NCBI GenBank assembly: GCA_021819985.1
Contig: JAKAEG010000065.1
Location: forward strand, 1 to 11,564
Reading direction: 5' to 3'
Origin: Nitrospirota bacterium
GTDB lineage: Bacteria; Nitrospirota; Thermodesulfovibrionia; Thermodesulfovibrionales; JdFR-88
Length of the DNA stretch: 11,564 nt
Shown here: positions 1 to 8,100 of the stretch, one piece after another
Numbering within the stretch: the first letter of the stretch is position 1
Layout: each line of letters opens with the position of its first letter
Translations under genes and position numbers: made by a program
Notes under the pieces: generated by a model
Told to the model about the DNA's origin: nothing
Databases searched by the model: none
The model's input: the letters and a program-made list of their open reading frames with translations, nothing else

Positions 1-214
1 CGGATGCCACCCCATAACCCAGATTTTTTATGATATTTATCAGGTCGTTGGCTGTAACCGCCCCGGGATCATATAGGACGTGTGTGCGTTCGGCGGCAAA
101 ATTGACTGAGGCTTCCTTTACGCCGGGAGTCCTGGACAGGGTAGTGCCTATTCTCGCCGCGCAGGCGGCGCAACTCATGCCTGTAACCGGTATGTCTATA
201 TTTTTTAACGCCAT
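1..214 (-). CDS. copA: Copper-exporting P-type ATPase, N-terminal fragment (cut by window edge)
   Basis: Only the first 71 codons are inside the window; the gene continues past position 1. They form one heavy-metal-associated (HMA) domain with the motif GMSCAAC at residues 12-18 (C15 and C18 bind Cu+), followed by the usual pattern GVKEASVNFA and LINIIKNLGYGV. A single HMA domain at the extreme N-terminus is the standard start of CopA/CtpA-type Cu+ ATPases, which pump cytoplasmic copper out across the inner membrane. The ATG at 214 is chosen because a TGA lies in frame immediately upstream and the HMA domain starts a few residues later. No convincing Shine-Dalgarno sequence is seen. The ATPase core, with its DKTGT and CPC motifs, lies outside the window, so a free-standing CopZ-like chaperone cannot be fully excluded. 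The ORF is still open at residue 71, beyond the usual ~68 residues of CopZ, which favours the ATPase. Confidence 0.88.
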   Translation of the reverse strand, partial: MALKNIDIPVTGMSCAACAARIGTTLSRTPGVKEASVNFAAERTHVLYDPGAVTANDLINIIKNLGYGVAS

Positions 215-264
215 TCATAATTATATTACCCCGAATCGCATGATTGTTTCTCTTTAGGCAGCTT

Positions 265-832
265 CTACTTTTTCATCGCGGAACCCAGTAGTCAGATGCC
301 GTCCCATCGCCAACGTCCGATGGGTTCAAGACCTGCCTGAAAGAGATATCCGGTGAACTCTTCCGCCGTGAAGGACCCGCCTTCCGGATGACTGGCGCTG
401 GTTTTCACGAGCGGGTTTTTGAGAAAGCCTTTTAAAAGCTCGTCAAAGAAATATTCTCCTTCCGGCTTGAGCACCCGGTGTATCTCGCGTACCGCCTTCC
501 GCCAGTCTTCCGTATGATGGATAACGCCAAAAGCAAATACGGCGTCGTAGCTGTTTTCCGGCTCAAGCGAAAGGTCCATGGCGCTTTCCAGCCTGAATTC
601 AACTTTATTTCCGTATAGCCTCAAACGCTTCCTTGCCCGGTCGAGCTGCAGTGGGTCTATATCGGTTTCTGTCACTTTTTGCGCCCCTACCGTTTCCGCA
701 GCCTAATTCAAGGCATACGGGATAGCTGGTTTTCGATGCCATGGACCTCAGTTTGGGCCCCTCCACCTTTTTTTGCAAAAGGGCGCGCATGGGGCTGTTG
801 GTCATGAGTCTTTCAGGGAGGTTTAATTTCAT
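265..832 (-). pseudogene. Class I SAM-dependent methyltransferase, disrupted by a frame break and a premature stop
   Basis: Two overlapping minus-strand frames together make one methyltransferase of the Methyltransf_11 type. The N-terminal part starts at the ATG at 832 (MKLNLPERLMTNSP) and reaches the SAM-binding loop LELGCGNGRGA near residue 50. There it loses frame. The rest continues in another frame from about 690 with KVTETDIDPLQLDRARKRL (motif II acidic region), YDAVFAFGVIHHTEDW (motif IV) and VLKPEGEYFFDELL. About ten residues normally found between the glycine loop and the TDID strand are missing, so a short out-of-frame deletion is likely. Near the C-terminus a TGA at 292-294 interrupts the frame; beyond it the same frame reads LLGSAMKK and then stops with TAG at 265-267. 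Two lesions argue for a decayed gene. The substrate is unknown. A minor sequencing error could explain either lesion alone, but hardly both. Confidence 0.75.
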
Positions 833-846
833 AATTGCCGGTCTTG

Positions 847-882
847 AAATAAAAAGAGGGCCTGGTTTTTCAGGCCCTCTTT
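847..882 (-). terminator. Rho-independent terminator of the Met-rich protein gene
   Basis: A perfect 12-bp inverted repeat has arms at 853-864 (AAAGAGGGCCTG) and 871-882, with a six-base loop. Read on the minus strand, the hairpin is followed by TTTTTATTT. It begins 13 bases past the stop codon of the Met-rich protein gene, so it probably ends that transcript before the methyltransferase remnant. Confidence 0.85.
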
Positions 883-894
883 GCGGACTTACGT

Positions 895-1455
895 TTATTG
901 CATCATGGGTTTTTTCGAAATCATCTGCTGCCTTATTTTCATTTTAAGGTCCCTGATGTCGGCCTTCATCTTCTCAAGCTGGTCCGGCGTGGTCGCGGGA
1001 TTTCTGAACGCCTCGAAGTAATCGAACTGCTTCATTACGAGGTCTTTGCGGAGCGTGGCGGTGGAATCGAGAAATTTCTTTATTTCGGGGTCCTGAAGGG
1101 TGTTTCTGATCATGGTCTTCATCATGGCCTTCATGAATTTATGCCTGAGCATGGGCATCATTTCCATATCCGAAAGGCCCCCCATCATCATCCCTTCCTG
1201 TACTTCGCCGTGCATGGCGCCGTAACCCCTGTGCATCATCATGCCGCCTTTCATGCCGCCCATGTTGTCACCCATACACCCCGGGCAGCCCGCGCCTGTC
1301 ATCATATCGTTGTCCATGCCCATTTGCCCCATCTGGCAATTGCACCCCGTATTTCCCGCGGCAAGCGCCTGCCCGCCGGAAAAAAGAACGCATGCAAATA
1401 TCAATGACATCACACCAAATAAAAAAGTTTTTTTTGTCTTTTTTGTCTCTTTCAT
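895..1455 (-). CDS. Secreted Met-rich protein, probable periplasmic copper-binding protein
   Basis: This 186-residue protein has a classical signal peptide: a basic n-region KETKKTKK, a hydrophobic stretch at about 11-28 and a likely cleavage after ALA (residues 30-32). IFAC at 19-22 is only a poor lipobox. The mature part has about 29 methionines in some 150 residues, many as MxxM, MM or MMM, plus C38/C40 (CNC) and C57/C60 (CPGC). Such motifs bind Cu+ in periplasmic copper proteins. The C-terminal third is helical and charged; TTPDQLEKMKADI at about 155-167 resembles the LTPEQ-type motif of the Spy/CpxP/ZraP family, an inference from pattern only. The start is well supported by AAGGAGA eight bases upstream of the ATG. 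The nearby copA suggests a role in copper tolerance. The precise family is not certain. Confidence 0.85.
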   Translation of the reverse strand: MKETKKTKKTFLFGVMSLIFACVLFSGGQALAAGNTGCNCQMGQMGMDNDMMTGAGCPGCMGDNMGGMKGGMMMHRGYGAMHGEVQEGMMMGGLSDMEMMPMLRHKFMKAMMKTMIRNTLQDPEIKKFLDSTATLRKDLVMKQFDYFEAFRNPATTPDQLEKMKADIRDLKMKIRQQMISKKPMMQ

Positions 1456-1539
1456 GCTTTGTCTCCTTAAGGTTTTTTTTAAAAGATTTTAATTGCTGAA
1501 GATAACTGCAGCCCGGTTTTCAAGCTGTTTTCAAATCAA

Positions 1540-1567
1540 ATCTTATCATCCTAAGGGGAATTTGCAA
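1540..1567 (-). promoter_or_regulatory. Possible sigma-70-type promoter of the Met-rich protein gene
   Basis: On the minus strand TTGCAA (1567-1562) and TAAGAT (1545-1540) are separated by 16 bases; each matches four of six consensus positions. They lie about 85 bases upstream of the Met-rich protein start, in the 117-base gap after the hydrolase gene. No terminator for the hydrolase and no clear metal-regulator operator were recognised in this gap. The assignment is weak and rests on pattern alone. Confidence 0.25.
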
Positions 1568-1572
1568 CTTCT

Positions 1573-2616
1573 TCAGTCTTTTATATATGGCGATGCTTCG
1601 TTGACCTTTGCCCCGAAGGCCTCAGACGCCTCCCTGGGTATGGCATCCGCCATATGACTGTATTTGGGGGAGTAATGCATGATGTGAAGGTTTTTGACAC
1701 CAGCTTCTCTTGCGATCCTGCCCGTTATGCCTGCCGTAAGGTGGTTTCTTTCCCTTGCCCTTTCAATGTCCTCGTCCAGAAAATATGCCTCCATGTAAAG
1801 GCTGTCCGAGCCGGACGCAAAAGCGGTAATCTTCCGGATGTTTTCAGGAGTGGGAGAGGAGTCCATCACGTACGTGACCTTTTGCCCTCGGGTGATGTTT
1901 GCGATCTTTCGTTTGAGTTCACCAAATTCCATTTCAAGATTTTTTGCCGCTTCACCTTCCGCTTTTGAATGGACCGGAAAACTGAAGATCGAGTCCTCCG
2001 GAAAGCCTGAGCGTATTTTCTTTTTGAAATCGGTAAGCCATGGCCCCGGTTCGAGGCCCATTTCCGTCAGCGCGGCCTTATCGATATTTATATGAAAGTC
2101 CTCCTCGATGCTCCAGCCAAGCGTGTCTATATCGTGCTTGAGGAGTACGGCCTTTACCGTGAACTGGTCATTTTTAACGACCGTGCCTTCAAACGGCCTT
2201 TGTTCGGGGTCTTCCCTGTGCGCAAAGCCGTCTTTCGCCCTGAAGCTTACGTGCCTTATCCTGTAAGCCGAAATCCCGTACACCTCAATTTCAAGCGGAT
2301 AATTCGCGATCAGGTTCCAGGCGTAGCCCTTAAGTTTCCCCGCGACGCAATCAATGATATTCGGTGGCCCGTAAACTCTCAAGGGCGTTTCGCTGCCCAG
2401 CATGTTTCTAAGCAGATGGTCAAACCCGATAAAATGGTCCATATGCGTGTGGGTTACGAACGCATCGGTCACTTTAATGATAAGTCCGTCCGGCAGGCCG
2501 TTCAAAGAGCCCAGGTCGAAGAGGACGGCCCTTTTTTCCCTCAGGAGCCTGATATAGACGCATGAATCCTCGAAGGGGCCGTTTACTGTCCTATGCAGGA
2601 ATGTTGGTTTTATGAT
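1573..2616 (-). CDS. RNase Z-like metallo-beta-lactamase-fold hydrolase with a non-standard start
   Basis: The protein carries the metal-binding motif HTHMDH (residues 56-61 from the start used here), then HD within LLKHDIDTLGW, YVMDSS (bridging Asp), HLTA and a C-terminal HYSPKY close to the HFSPRY-type motif of ribonuclease Z. The layout matches the RNase Z/ElaC branch of the fold, which cuts tRNA 3' trailers, but the substrate here is not established. The first ATG/GTG/TTG in frame is TTG at 2505, which gives 310 residues and removes the opening strands. Upstream codons in the same frame clearly encode protein (KPTFLHRTVNGPFEDS, then RAVLFDLGSLNG, a typical first strand pair), open to a TAG at 2622-2620. 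The only start-like codons there are ATC 2616, ATA 2613 and CTG 2598; ATC is used, giving 347 residues. No Shine-Dalgarno sequence is present. Confidence 0.82.
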   Translation of the reverse strand: MIKPTFLHRTVNGPFEDSCVYIRLLREKRAVLFDLGSLNGLPDGLIIKVTDAFVTHTHMDHFIGFDHLLRNMLGSETPLRVYGPPNIIDCVAGKLKGYAWNLIANYPLEIEVYGISAYRIRHVSFRAKDGFAHREDPEQRPFEGTVVKNDQFTVKAVLLKHDIDTLGWSIEEDFHINIDKAALTEMGLEPGPWLTDFKKKIRSGFPEDSIFSFPVHSKAEGEAAKNLEMEFGELKRKIANITRGQKVTYVMDSSPTPENIRKITAFASGSDSLYMEAYFLDEDIERARERNHLTAGITGRIAREAGVKNLHIMHYSPKYSHMADAIPREASEAFGAKVNEASPYIKD

Positions 2617-2683
2617 TTTCTAGTATAATAAAAAAAGCATATAATTTTGCGCATTTTTCCTTTTTTTACTACAGGAGGTACCC
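2617..2683. promoter_or_regulatory. Compact divergent promoter region with overlapping -10 elements
   Basis: TATAAT at 2624-2629 is a perfect plus-strand -10 for the GalT-like gene and would give a leader of about 48 bases. The same bases read on the minus strand give TATACT (2627-2622), which would start RNA at about 2614-2617, right at the candidate first codon of the hydrolase. No good -35 hexamer is visible on either strand at the right distance. The whole gap between the two genes is under 70 bases, so the promoters must overlap or share sequence. Confidence 0.45.
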
Positions 2684-3676
2684 GTGCCTGAACTGCGAAA
2701 AGATCCGATATTGGGAAGATGGGTAATCATTTCAGTTGAAAGGGGGAAAAGGCCGAAAGATTTCTCTCCCGTTATCCATAAAAAAAAGGGCGGGTTCTGC
2801 CCCTTTTGTCCCGGCAACGAATATACCACCCCTGATGAAATAATAGCTTTCCGGCCGGAAGGGGGGCAGCCCAACGGCACTGGCTGGACCCTGAGGGTCA
2901 TGCCGAACAAGTTCCCGGCCCTCGAGTCCGGGGGCAAGATAACGAAAAGCGGCGAGGGCATGTTCGATAAAATGGCGGGAGTAGGGGTGCATGAGGTCAT
3001 TATCGAAAACCCCGACCATTTCCTGTCGCTTTCCACGATGCCTGAAAAATCGGTCGAGGACATGCTTTGGGCTTATTTCATGCGCCTTACGGAACTCAAG
3101 AACGACCCCAGGATAAAATACGTCCTTATCTTCAAGAACGAAGGCGAATCCGCCGGGGCTTCCCTTGAACACAGCCATTCCCAGTTGATAGGGCTCCCCA
3201 TAGTGCCGCGCACTGTCAGAGATGAACTTCAGGGGTCCAGAAACCATTACGATCTTAAAGAAAGATGCATATTCTGCGATATAATCTACCAGGAACTCTC
3301 AGAAGGCAAACGGGTCATAGGGGAAAACGAAAATTATGTGGCTCTGGCCCCTTTTGCGCCAAGGTCTCCTTTTGAGACATGGATATTGCCAAAGAACCAT
3401 GTAGCGGCTTTCGGCCCGCACCAGAAGAGCTTCAGGGGGCTAGCCGAAATACTCCAGCGCGTACTTAAACAGTTCGATACGCTTCTCGAATCCCCTCCAT
3501 ACAATTACATAATACATACCGCCCCCTTTTCCGAGGAGCAGAGCGAATATTTCCATTGGCACATCGAGATAATGCCCAAACTGACCAAATTCGCCGGTTT
3601 TGAATGGGGCTCCGGCTTCTACGTAAATCCGACGCCGCCCGAAGAGGCCGCCCGCTTTATGAGAGGTATTTTCTAA
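2684..3676 (+). CDS. galT: GalT-family nucleotidylyltransferase (galactose-1-phosphate uridylyltransferase or ADP-glucose phosphorylase)
   Basis: This 330-residue protein has two HIT-like halves. C39 and C42 (CPFC), H112 in NPDH and H163 are the expected zinc ligands. HSHSQ at 163-167 is the active site, with H165 as the nucleophile that is nucleotidylated. A second pair, C195 and C198 (CIFC), begins the C-terminal half, which ends in HWHIEIMP and GSGFYVNPTPPEEAA. The E. coli enzyme has HPHGQ; HSHSQ and the C-terminal pattern resemble, from memory, the plant GalT homologue shown to be an ADP-glucose phosphorylase. Since glycogen synthase follows, a role in ADP-glucose turnover is as reasonable as galactose use. 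The start is GTG, supported by AGGAGGT at 2673-2679, and codes for MPELRKDPILGRWV, the normal N-terminus of the family. No other Leloir genes are in the window. Confidence 0.9.
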   Translation: MPELRKDPILGRWVIISVERGKRPKDFSPVIHKKKGGFCPFCPGNEYTTPDEIIAFRPEGGQPNGTGWTLRVMPNKFPALESGGKITKSGEGMFDKMAGVGVHEVIIENPDHFLSLSTMPEKSVEDMLWAYFMRLTELKNDPRIKYVLIFKNEGESAGASLEHSHSQLIGLPIVPRTVRDELQGSRNHYDLKERCIFCDIIYQELSEGKRVIGENENYVALAPFAPRSPFETWILPKNHVAAFGPHQKSFRGLAEILQRVLKQFDTLLESPPYNYIIHTAPFSEEQSEYFHWHIEIMPKLTKFAGFEWGSGFYVNPTPPEEAARFMRGIF

Positions 3677-3720
3677 TTTCTCTTAAAAATTTAAACAAAT
3701 CCAATGAGAAGGATTTCCTG

Positions 3721-3741
3721 ATTTAATTTAATCAATTAAAT
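3721..3741 (+). repeat. AT-rich inverted repeat reaching into the glgA start codon
   Basis: ATTTAATT (3721-3728) and AATTAAAT (3734-3741) are perfect inverted arms around a five-base spacer, and the right arm contains the first two bases of the glgA ATG. No Shine-Dalgarno sequence lies at normal spacing. It could be a weak hairpin over the start or a protein-binding palindrome; it could also be chance in AT-rich intergenic DNA. Confidence 0.4.
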
Positions 3742-5173
3742 GAACGTTATAATGGCTACCCCAGAGGCATTCCCGTATGCCAAGACCGGCGGGCTCGCGG
3801 ACATGGCCGGCACGCTGGCAAAAGAGCTTTCAAAACTCAAGGTGCAAATGCTGCTCTTCATGCCTTTCTACAGGACCGTAAAAGAGCGCTTTACGCCTGA
3901 AAAACTTGACAGGTCTTTTGAGGTGGAGATCGGGGGACAGCGGATCTCCGGGGAGCTTTACCGGGACGGCAACACCATATTTATCGGGTGCGACCGGTTC
4001 TATGACAGGCCGGAACTCTACGGAACGCCTTCGGGCGACTATCCGGATAACCCGCAGCGGTTTATTTTTTTTTCACGCGCAGTCTTCGAGGCCGCGAGGC
4101 TCCTTGATTTCAAGCCGGACATAATCCATTGCCATGACTGGCAGGCCGGTCTCATCCCGCTCTTTTTAAAGATGTTTTACAGAAAGAATGTGCCCTTCTT
4201 TGCCGGCGCAAAGAGCGTCCTTACAATACACAATATGGGATACCAGGGGATATTTACCGCCGATGTTCTCCCGCTTACGGGTTTGCCGGCTGAGCTTTTC
4301 AATCCGGAAGGGGTGGAGTTTTACGGGAAGATAAATTTTTTGAAAGCCGGCATCACAGGGGCGGATATGGTAACCACTGTAAGCCCCGCATATGCCGCGC
4401 AGATACAGACGGCTGAGCACGGTTTTGGTCTCGATGGGGTCCTTCTCAAATGCGGCGGCTCATTGAGGGGCATAATAAACGGCATCGATTACGGTGTGTG
4501 GGACCCCGCAAGGGACGGTCATATCACAAAGGCCTTCAACGGGAAAAATTTTATGGAAGGCAAGAGCGCGTGCAAAAAGCAACTGGCCTCTGCATGCGGG
4601 TTCAGCGACCCGGAAGCCCCGCTGGTATCTTTCGTAGGCAGGCTTTCTTATCAGAAGGGCGTGGACCTCATATGCGCGGCCGCTTACGATATCGCCTCCG
4701 AAGGCGTGAACCTTCTCTTTCTTGGAAAAGGCGACGCGGTCTACCAGGAGGAGCTGACGGCCCTTGCCGAAAGGCATAACGGACGTATTTGCGTACGCAT
4801 AGGATACGAGGAGGACCTTGCACATCTTATCTATGCCGGTTCCGATATATTCCTCATGCCCTCAAGATACGAGCCCTGCGGGCTGGGCCAGATGATATCA
4901 TTAAGGTATGGCACGCCGCCGGTGGCCGCTGACACGGGCGGACTCAGCGACACCGTGCGCAATTATCTGCCTATGAGCGGGAAGGGAACGGGTTTTCTTT
5001 ACGAAGGAGACGACCCCCGCAGCCTGAAGCAATCCCTCTGGTACGCTCTGAGCATATATAAAAGGGCAGATTGCTGGAAGAGGCTGGTAAGAAATGCGAT
5101 GCGGGAAGATTTCTCCTGGAAAAAACCCGCAGCCCTCTATAAAGGGCTTTATCATGAACTTACCGGATTGTAA
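3740..5173 (+). CDS. glgA: Glycogen synthase (ADP-glucose type, GT5)
   Basis: The 477-residue length and sequence fit bacterial GlgA, which moves glucose from ADP-glucose to the end of an alpha-1,4-glucan in the cytoplasm. The N-terminal Rossmann domain has the KTGGLADMAG loop (K15 binds ADP-glucose) and HCHDWQAGL at 130-138. The C-terminal domain has GRLSYQKG at 300-307 (R301 and K306 contact the diphosphate) and SRYEPCGLGQ at 375-384 with the acid E378. DTGGLSDTV near 398-406 is also typical. The start MNVIMATPEAFPYAKTGG aligns with the family start, although no Shine-Dalgarno sequence precedes it and an AT-rich inverted repeat overlaps the ATG. It follows the GalT-like gene by 63 bases and precedes the sensor kinase by 12, so the three are probably co-transcribed. 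No glgB, glgC or glgP is in the window. Confidence 0.96.
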   Translation: MNVIMATPEAFPYAKTGGLADMAGTLAKELSKLKVQMLLFMPFYRTVKERFTPEKLDRSFEVEIGGQRISGELYRDGNTIFIGCDRFYDRPELYGTPSGDYPDNPQRFIFFSRAVFEAARLLDFKPDIIHCHDWQAGLIPLFLKMFYRKNVPFFAGAKSVLTIHNMGYQGIFTADVLPLTGLPAELFNPEGVEFYGKINFLKAGITGADMVTTVSPAYAAQIQTAEHGFGLDGVLLKCGGSLRGIINGIDYGVWDPARDGHITKAFNGKNFMEGKSACKKQLASACGFSDPEAPLVSFVGRLSYQKGVDLICAAAYDIASEGVNLLFLGKGDAVYQEELTALAERHNGRICVRIGYEEDLAHLIYAGSDIFLMPSRYEPCGLGQMISLRYGTPPVAADTGGLSDTVRNYLPMSGKGTGFLYEGDDPRSLKQSLWYALSIYKRADCWKRLVRNAMREDFSWKKPAALYKGLYHELTGL

Positions 5174-5185
5174 AAAAGTAAAAAA

Positions 5186-8100
5186 ATGAGTATTCGTCTT
5201 AAGCTTATTTTCTTCATGTTCGCCTTTCTGGCAGCCGCGGCCATATTGGGGATGGGCGCGCTCTATATATTTTCCAACCTGAACAGCAACCTGTCCCGCA
5301 CGACGCAGGAGATCGCGTTGAACAGGGATTATATCGGGATGCGCGGGTCTGTGAAGGACCTTGTGGACAGCGCCAGGGGATGGGCATATACAGGAAATCC
5401 CATATACCAGCGGGAATACAAAAGAAGCCTGCCTTCCCTCGATCGCTATTTTAACGGCGTAGAGGAAGAAACGGGTGACACGGACAGCGTCCTTGAGCTG
5501 AAGGCGGACCTGGCGCAGGTGAAAAATCAGAGTGACCTGATCATCCGTTCAGCGCGTCCTGCCCTTGACCCGAATGTGAGAAAGACGCTGGCAGACCTTA
5601 ACGTATCCATGGAGCGGATATCGGGGACCATGGACAAGCTTTATGAGCAATCGATAGGCTCGCTGACGGGTGTGGCTATCCTCGGAGAGAGGATAAGAAG
5701 TACGATGACCGGTTATCTCGTGGTCCTCGTCTCGTTCGTCTCGATGGCATTCATATTCCTGGCCCTTTTCATGCGAAGGATGCTCAGCCATCCGTTCAGC
5801 GCCATACTGGAGGCCACGGAGAAGGTCTCCTCAGGCGACTTCTCCTGGAGGATACCTTCCATCAGGAAAGATGAGTTCGGGCTGATCTCGTCCAGTTTCA
5901 ACAGGATGGTGGAAAAGCTACAGGATTCAAACGGGAGGCTGGCCGGAAGGCTCAAGGAAACGGAACTTCTGCTAGAGGTCGCAAGGATCGCGGGAGTCAC
6001 CCCCGATCTGAAGGAAGCGCTTGGCCTTATAGTCGACACCGTTTCAAAAGAACTGAGGGCGGAGTCCTGCGCCGTTTTCATCCTGTACCCGGAATTGAAA
6101 TCATTCCAGCTCGAAGCGGCCAACAAAAAAGGGGACGTCTCCGAAAGCTCCCTGCCCCTGGATTCCTACATCCCGGAAAGAGTAATGGAGACAATGGCCC
6201 CTCTCATCTTTGAGGACGCTTCCACCTCATCCTCTGAAGCCGCGGTCTGCGCCGGGTGCCGCTCCATCCTTGTGGCCCCGATATTGAGAGACAATATTTG
6301 CAGAGGGCTCCTGGTGCTGGGCAGGCCGGAACCAGGAGCTTTTTCGGGCACAGATGAAAAGAACACGGTCATGATCCTTGCGCACACGCTGGGCGCGGTC
6401 GTAAGTAATTCGGAGCTTTATTCCACTACCAGGAAACATCTGAGGCAGTTGAGCGCCACTTATGACCTGAGCAAGCTGCTTACCTCCGTATACGATCCAG
6501 GGGACCTGCTTGGCACGATATCCAGCCAGATAGCTAAACTGAGCGGCGCGAGGATATGCATAATACGGATACTGGAAGGCGATGATCTCAACGTCAGGTC
6601 CTCTTACGGCATGGCGCCGGAAGAGAAGGAGGAAAACGGCCTTAAGGTAGGCGAAGGCATAGCCGGCTGGGTTGTAAAAGAGGGAAGGTCTTTATTTGTC
6701 GAAGACGTGGAAAAGCTTCCGGAACACCTGAGACCAAAAACAATAAGCGTAAGGAGCGCCATCTGCGTGCCCCTCAGGATCGGGAAACGGATAATCGGCA
6801 CCCTTGGCATTTACGACAAAACAGGCCAAAGCGGCGCGCCTGCGCCTTTCGATCTGGACGACCTCAACATGGCCGAAGGGTTTGCATCACTGTCCGCCAT
6901 AACGATAGAAAAGGCAAGGATCGAAGCCGAAGAGGCCAAGAGAAGGCGGGAGGTCTTTGAGGCCAACAAGCGCCTGGACCTGCTGTTTGAGACGGTGCAG
7001 GGCGGCATTGTCTCTCTGGATTCCGAGTACCATATACTTGCCGCCAACCGCTATGTCGAGCGCTGGGTGGATTTTCCAATGGATGCCATCGTTGGCAGAA
7101 ACGCAAAGGATGTTTTCCACCCCAAAGGAGGGATTTGCCCTCACTGTGCGGCCCGGGCCACTTTCGACACCGGCGATATAAGCTCGATAACCCAGTCAAA
7201 CGGGCTCAATTATGCGGAACTTACCGCTTATCCGGTCAAGAGCGAGGACGGCAATATCGGTGAAGCCGTTGTTTTCATCCAGGACATAACGGACAGGGTG
7301 CTCTACCAGGAAGAGATAATGGGTCTCTACCGGGAAGTGGCGCAGACGAAGGACTATCTTGAAAGCCTCATAAACAATTCCGCGGACGCCATCGTTACCA
7401 CGGACCTTGCCGGCAATATCATTTCCTGGAACCGCGCGGCTGAAGAGATATATGGATATAAAGAGCATGAGATCGTGGGCAAGTTCCTTCCGTTCATACC
7501 GAAGGCCGCCGTCGAGCAGGAAATAGGGTTCATGGAGCGGATCAAACAGGGTGACGTGATAAAGGCTGAGACCATAAGGTCCACAAAGGACGGCAGGACC
7601 ATAGAGGTGGACCTCACGCTGTCGCCGATAAAGGACGCGACCGGAGAGGTCATCGGCATAAGCGGGATCTCCCAGGAAATAACAAAGAAGAAAGAGACGG
7701 AAAGAGAACTCATAAGGAGAAACCAGGAGCTTTCAAGACTGGTCTTCATCAGCTCCGCCATGCGCGGAACACTCGACCTGGAGAGGCTCCTGAGGATGAT
7801 ACTTACAGCGGTCACAATGGGTGACGGCCTGGGCTTTAACCGCGCCATCCTGTTCTGGGTTGACGGGAGTGCACATATGGTCAGGGGGGCCATGGGCGTG
7901 GGCCCCGCTTCATCCGATGAGGCCGGGGCCATATGGCTCCGCCTTGCAACGGGCCACAGCACCCTTTATGACGTAATGAACCAGATAGAGGAAACACCGG
8001 AGGGCAGCGGGGAATCTCCTTTCGACAGGAGCGCCAAGACAATAGAGATAAGCCTCGATTCGGATACGGTCATCGCAAGAGCGGTGAATGAAAAAAAGTC

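Noticed and set aside
30..257. 75-codon plus-strand frame at the left edge
   Set aside because: It is antisense to the HMA domain of copA, whose GMSCAAC motif fixes the real strand.
265..294. TGA near the methyltransferase end as evidence for TGA recoding
   Set aside because: Several clear genes here end in TGA (the hydrolase and the response regulator) and Trp is encoded by TGG throughout. A nonsense mutation in a decaying gene is simpler.
898..1407. Long His-rich open frame on the plus strand opposite the Met-rich protein gene
   Set aside because: It is the antisense of Met codons (ATG read as CAT). The minus strand has a signal peptide, ribosome binding site and terminator, and the plus frame has none.
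2780..2788. A-run in the GalT-like gene as a programmed frameshift site
   Set aside because: The reading frame continues intact on both sides and no alternative product is apparent; similar A-runs are common in this window.
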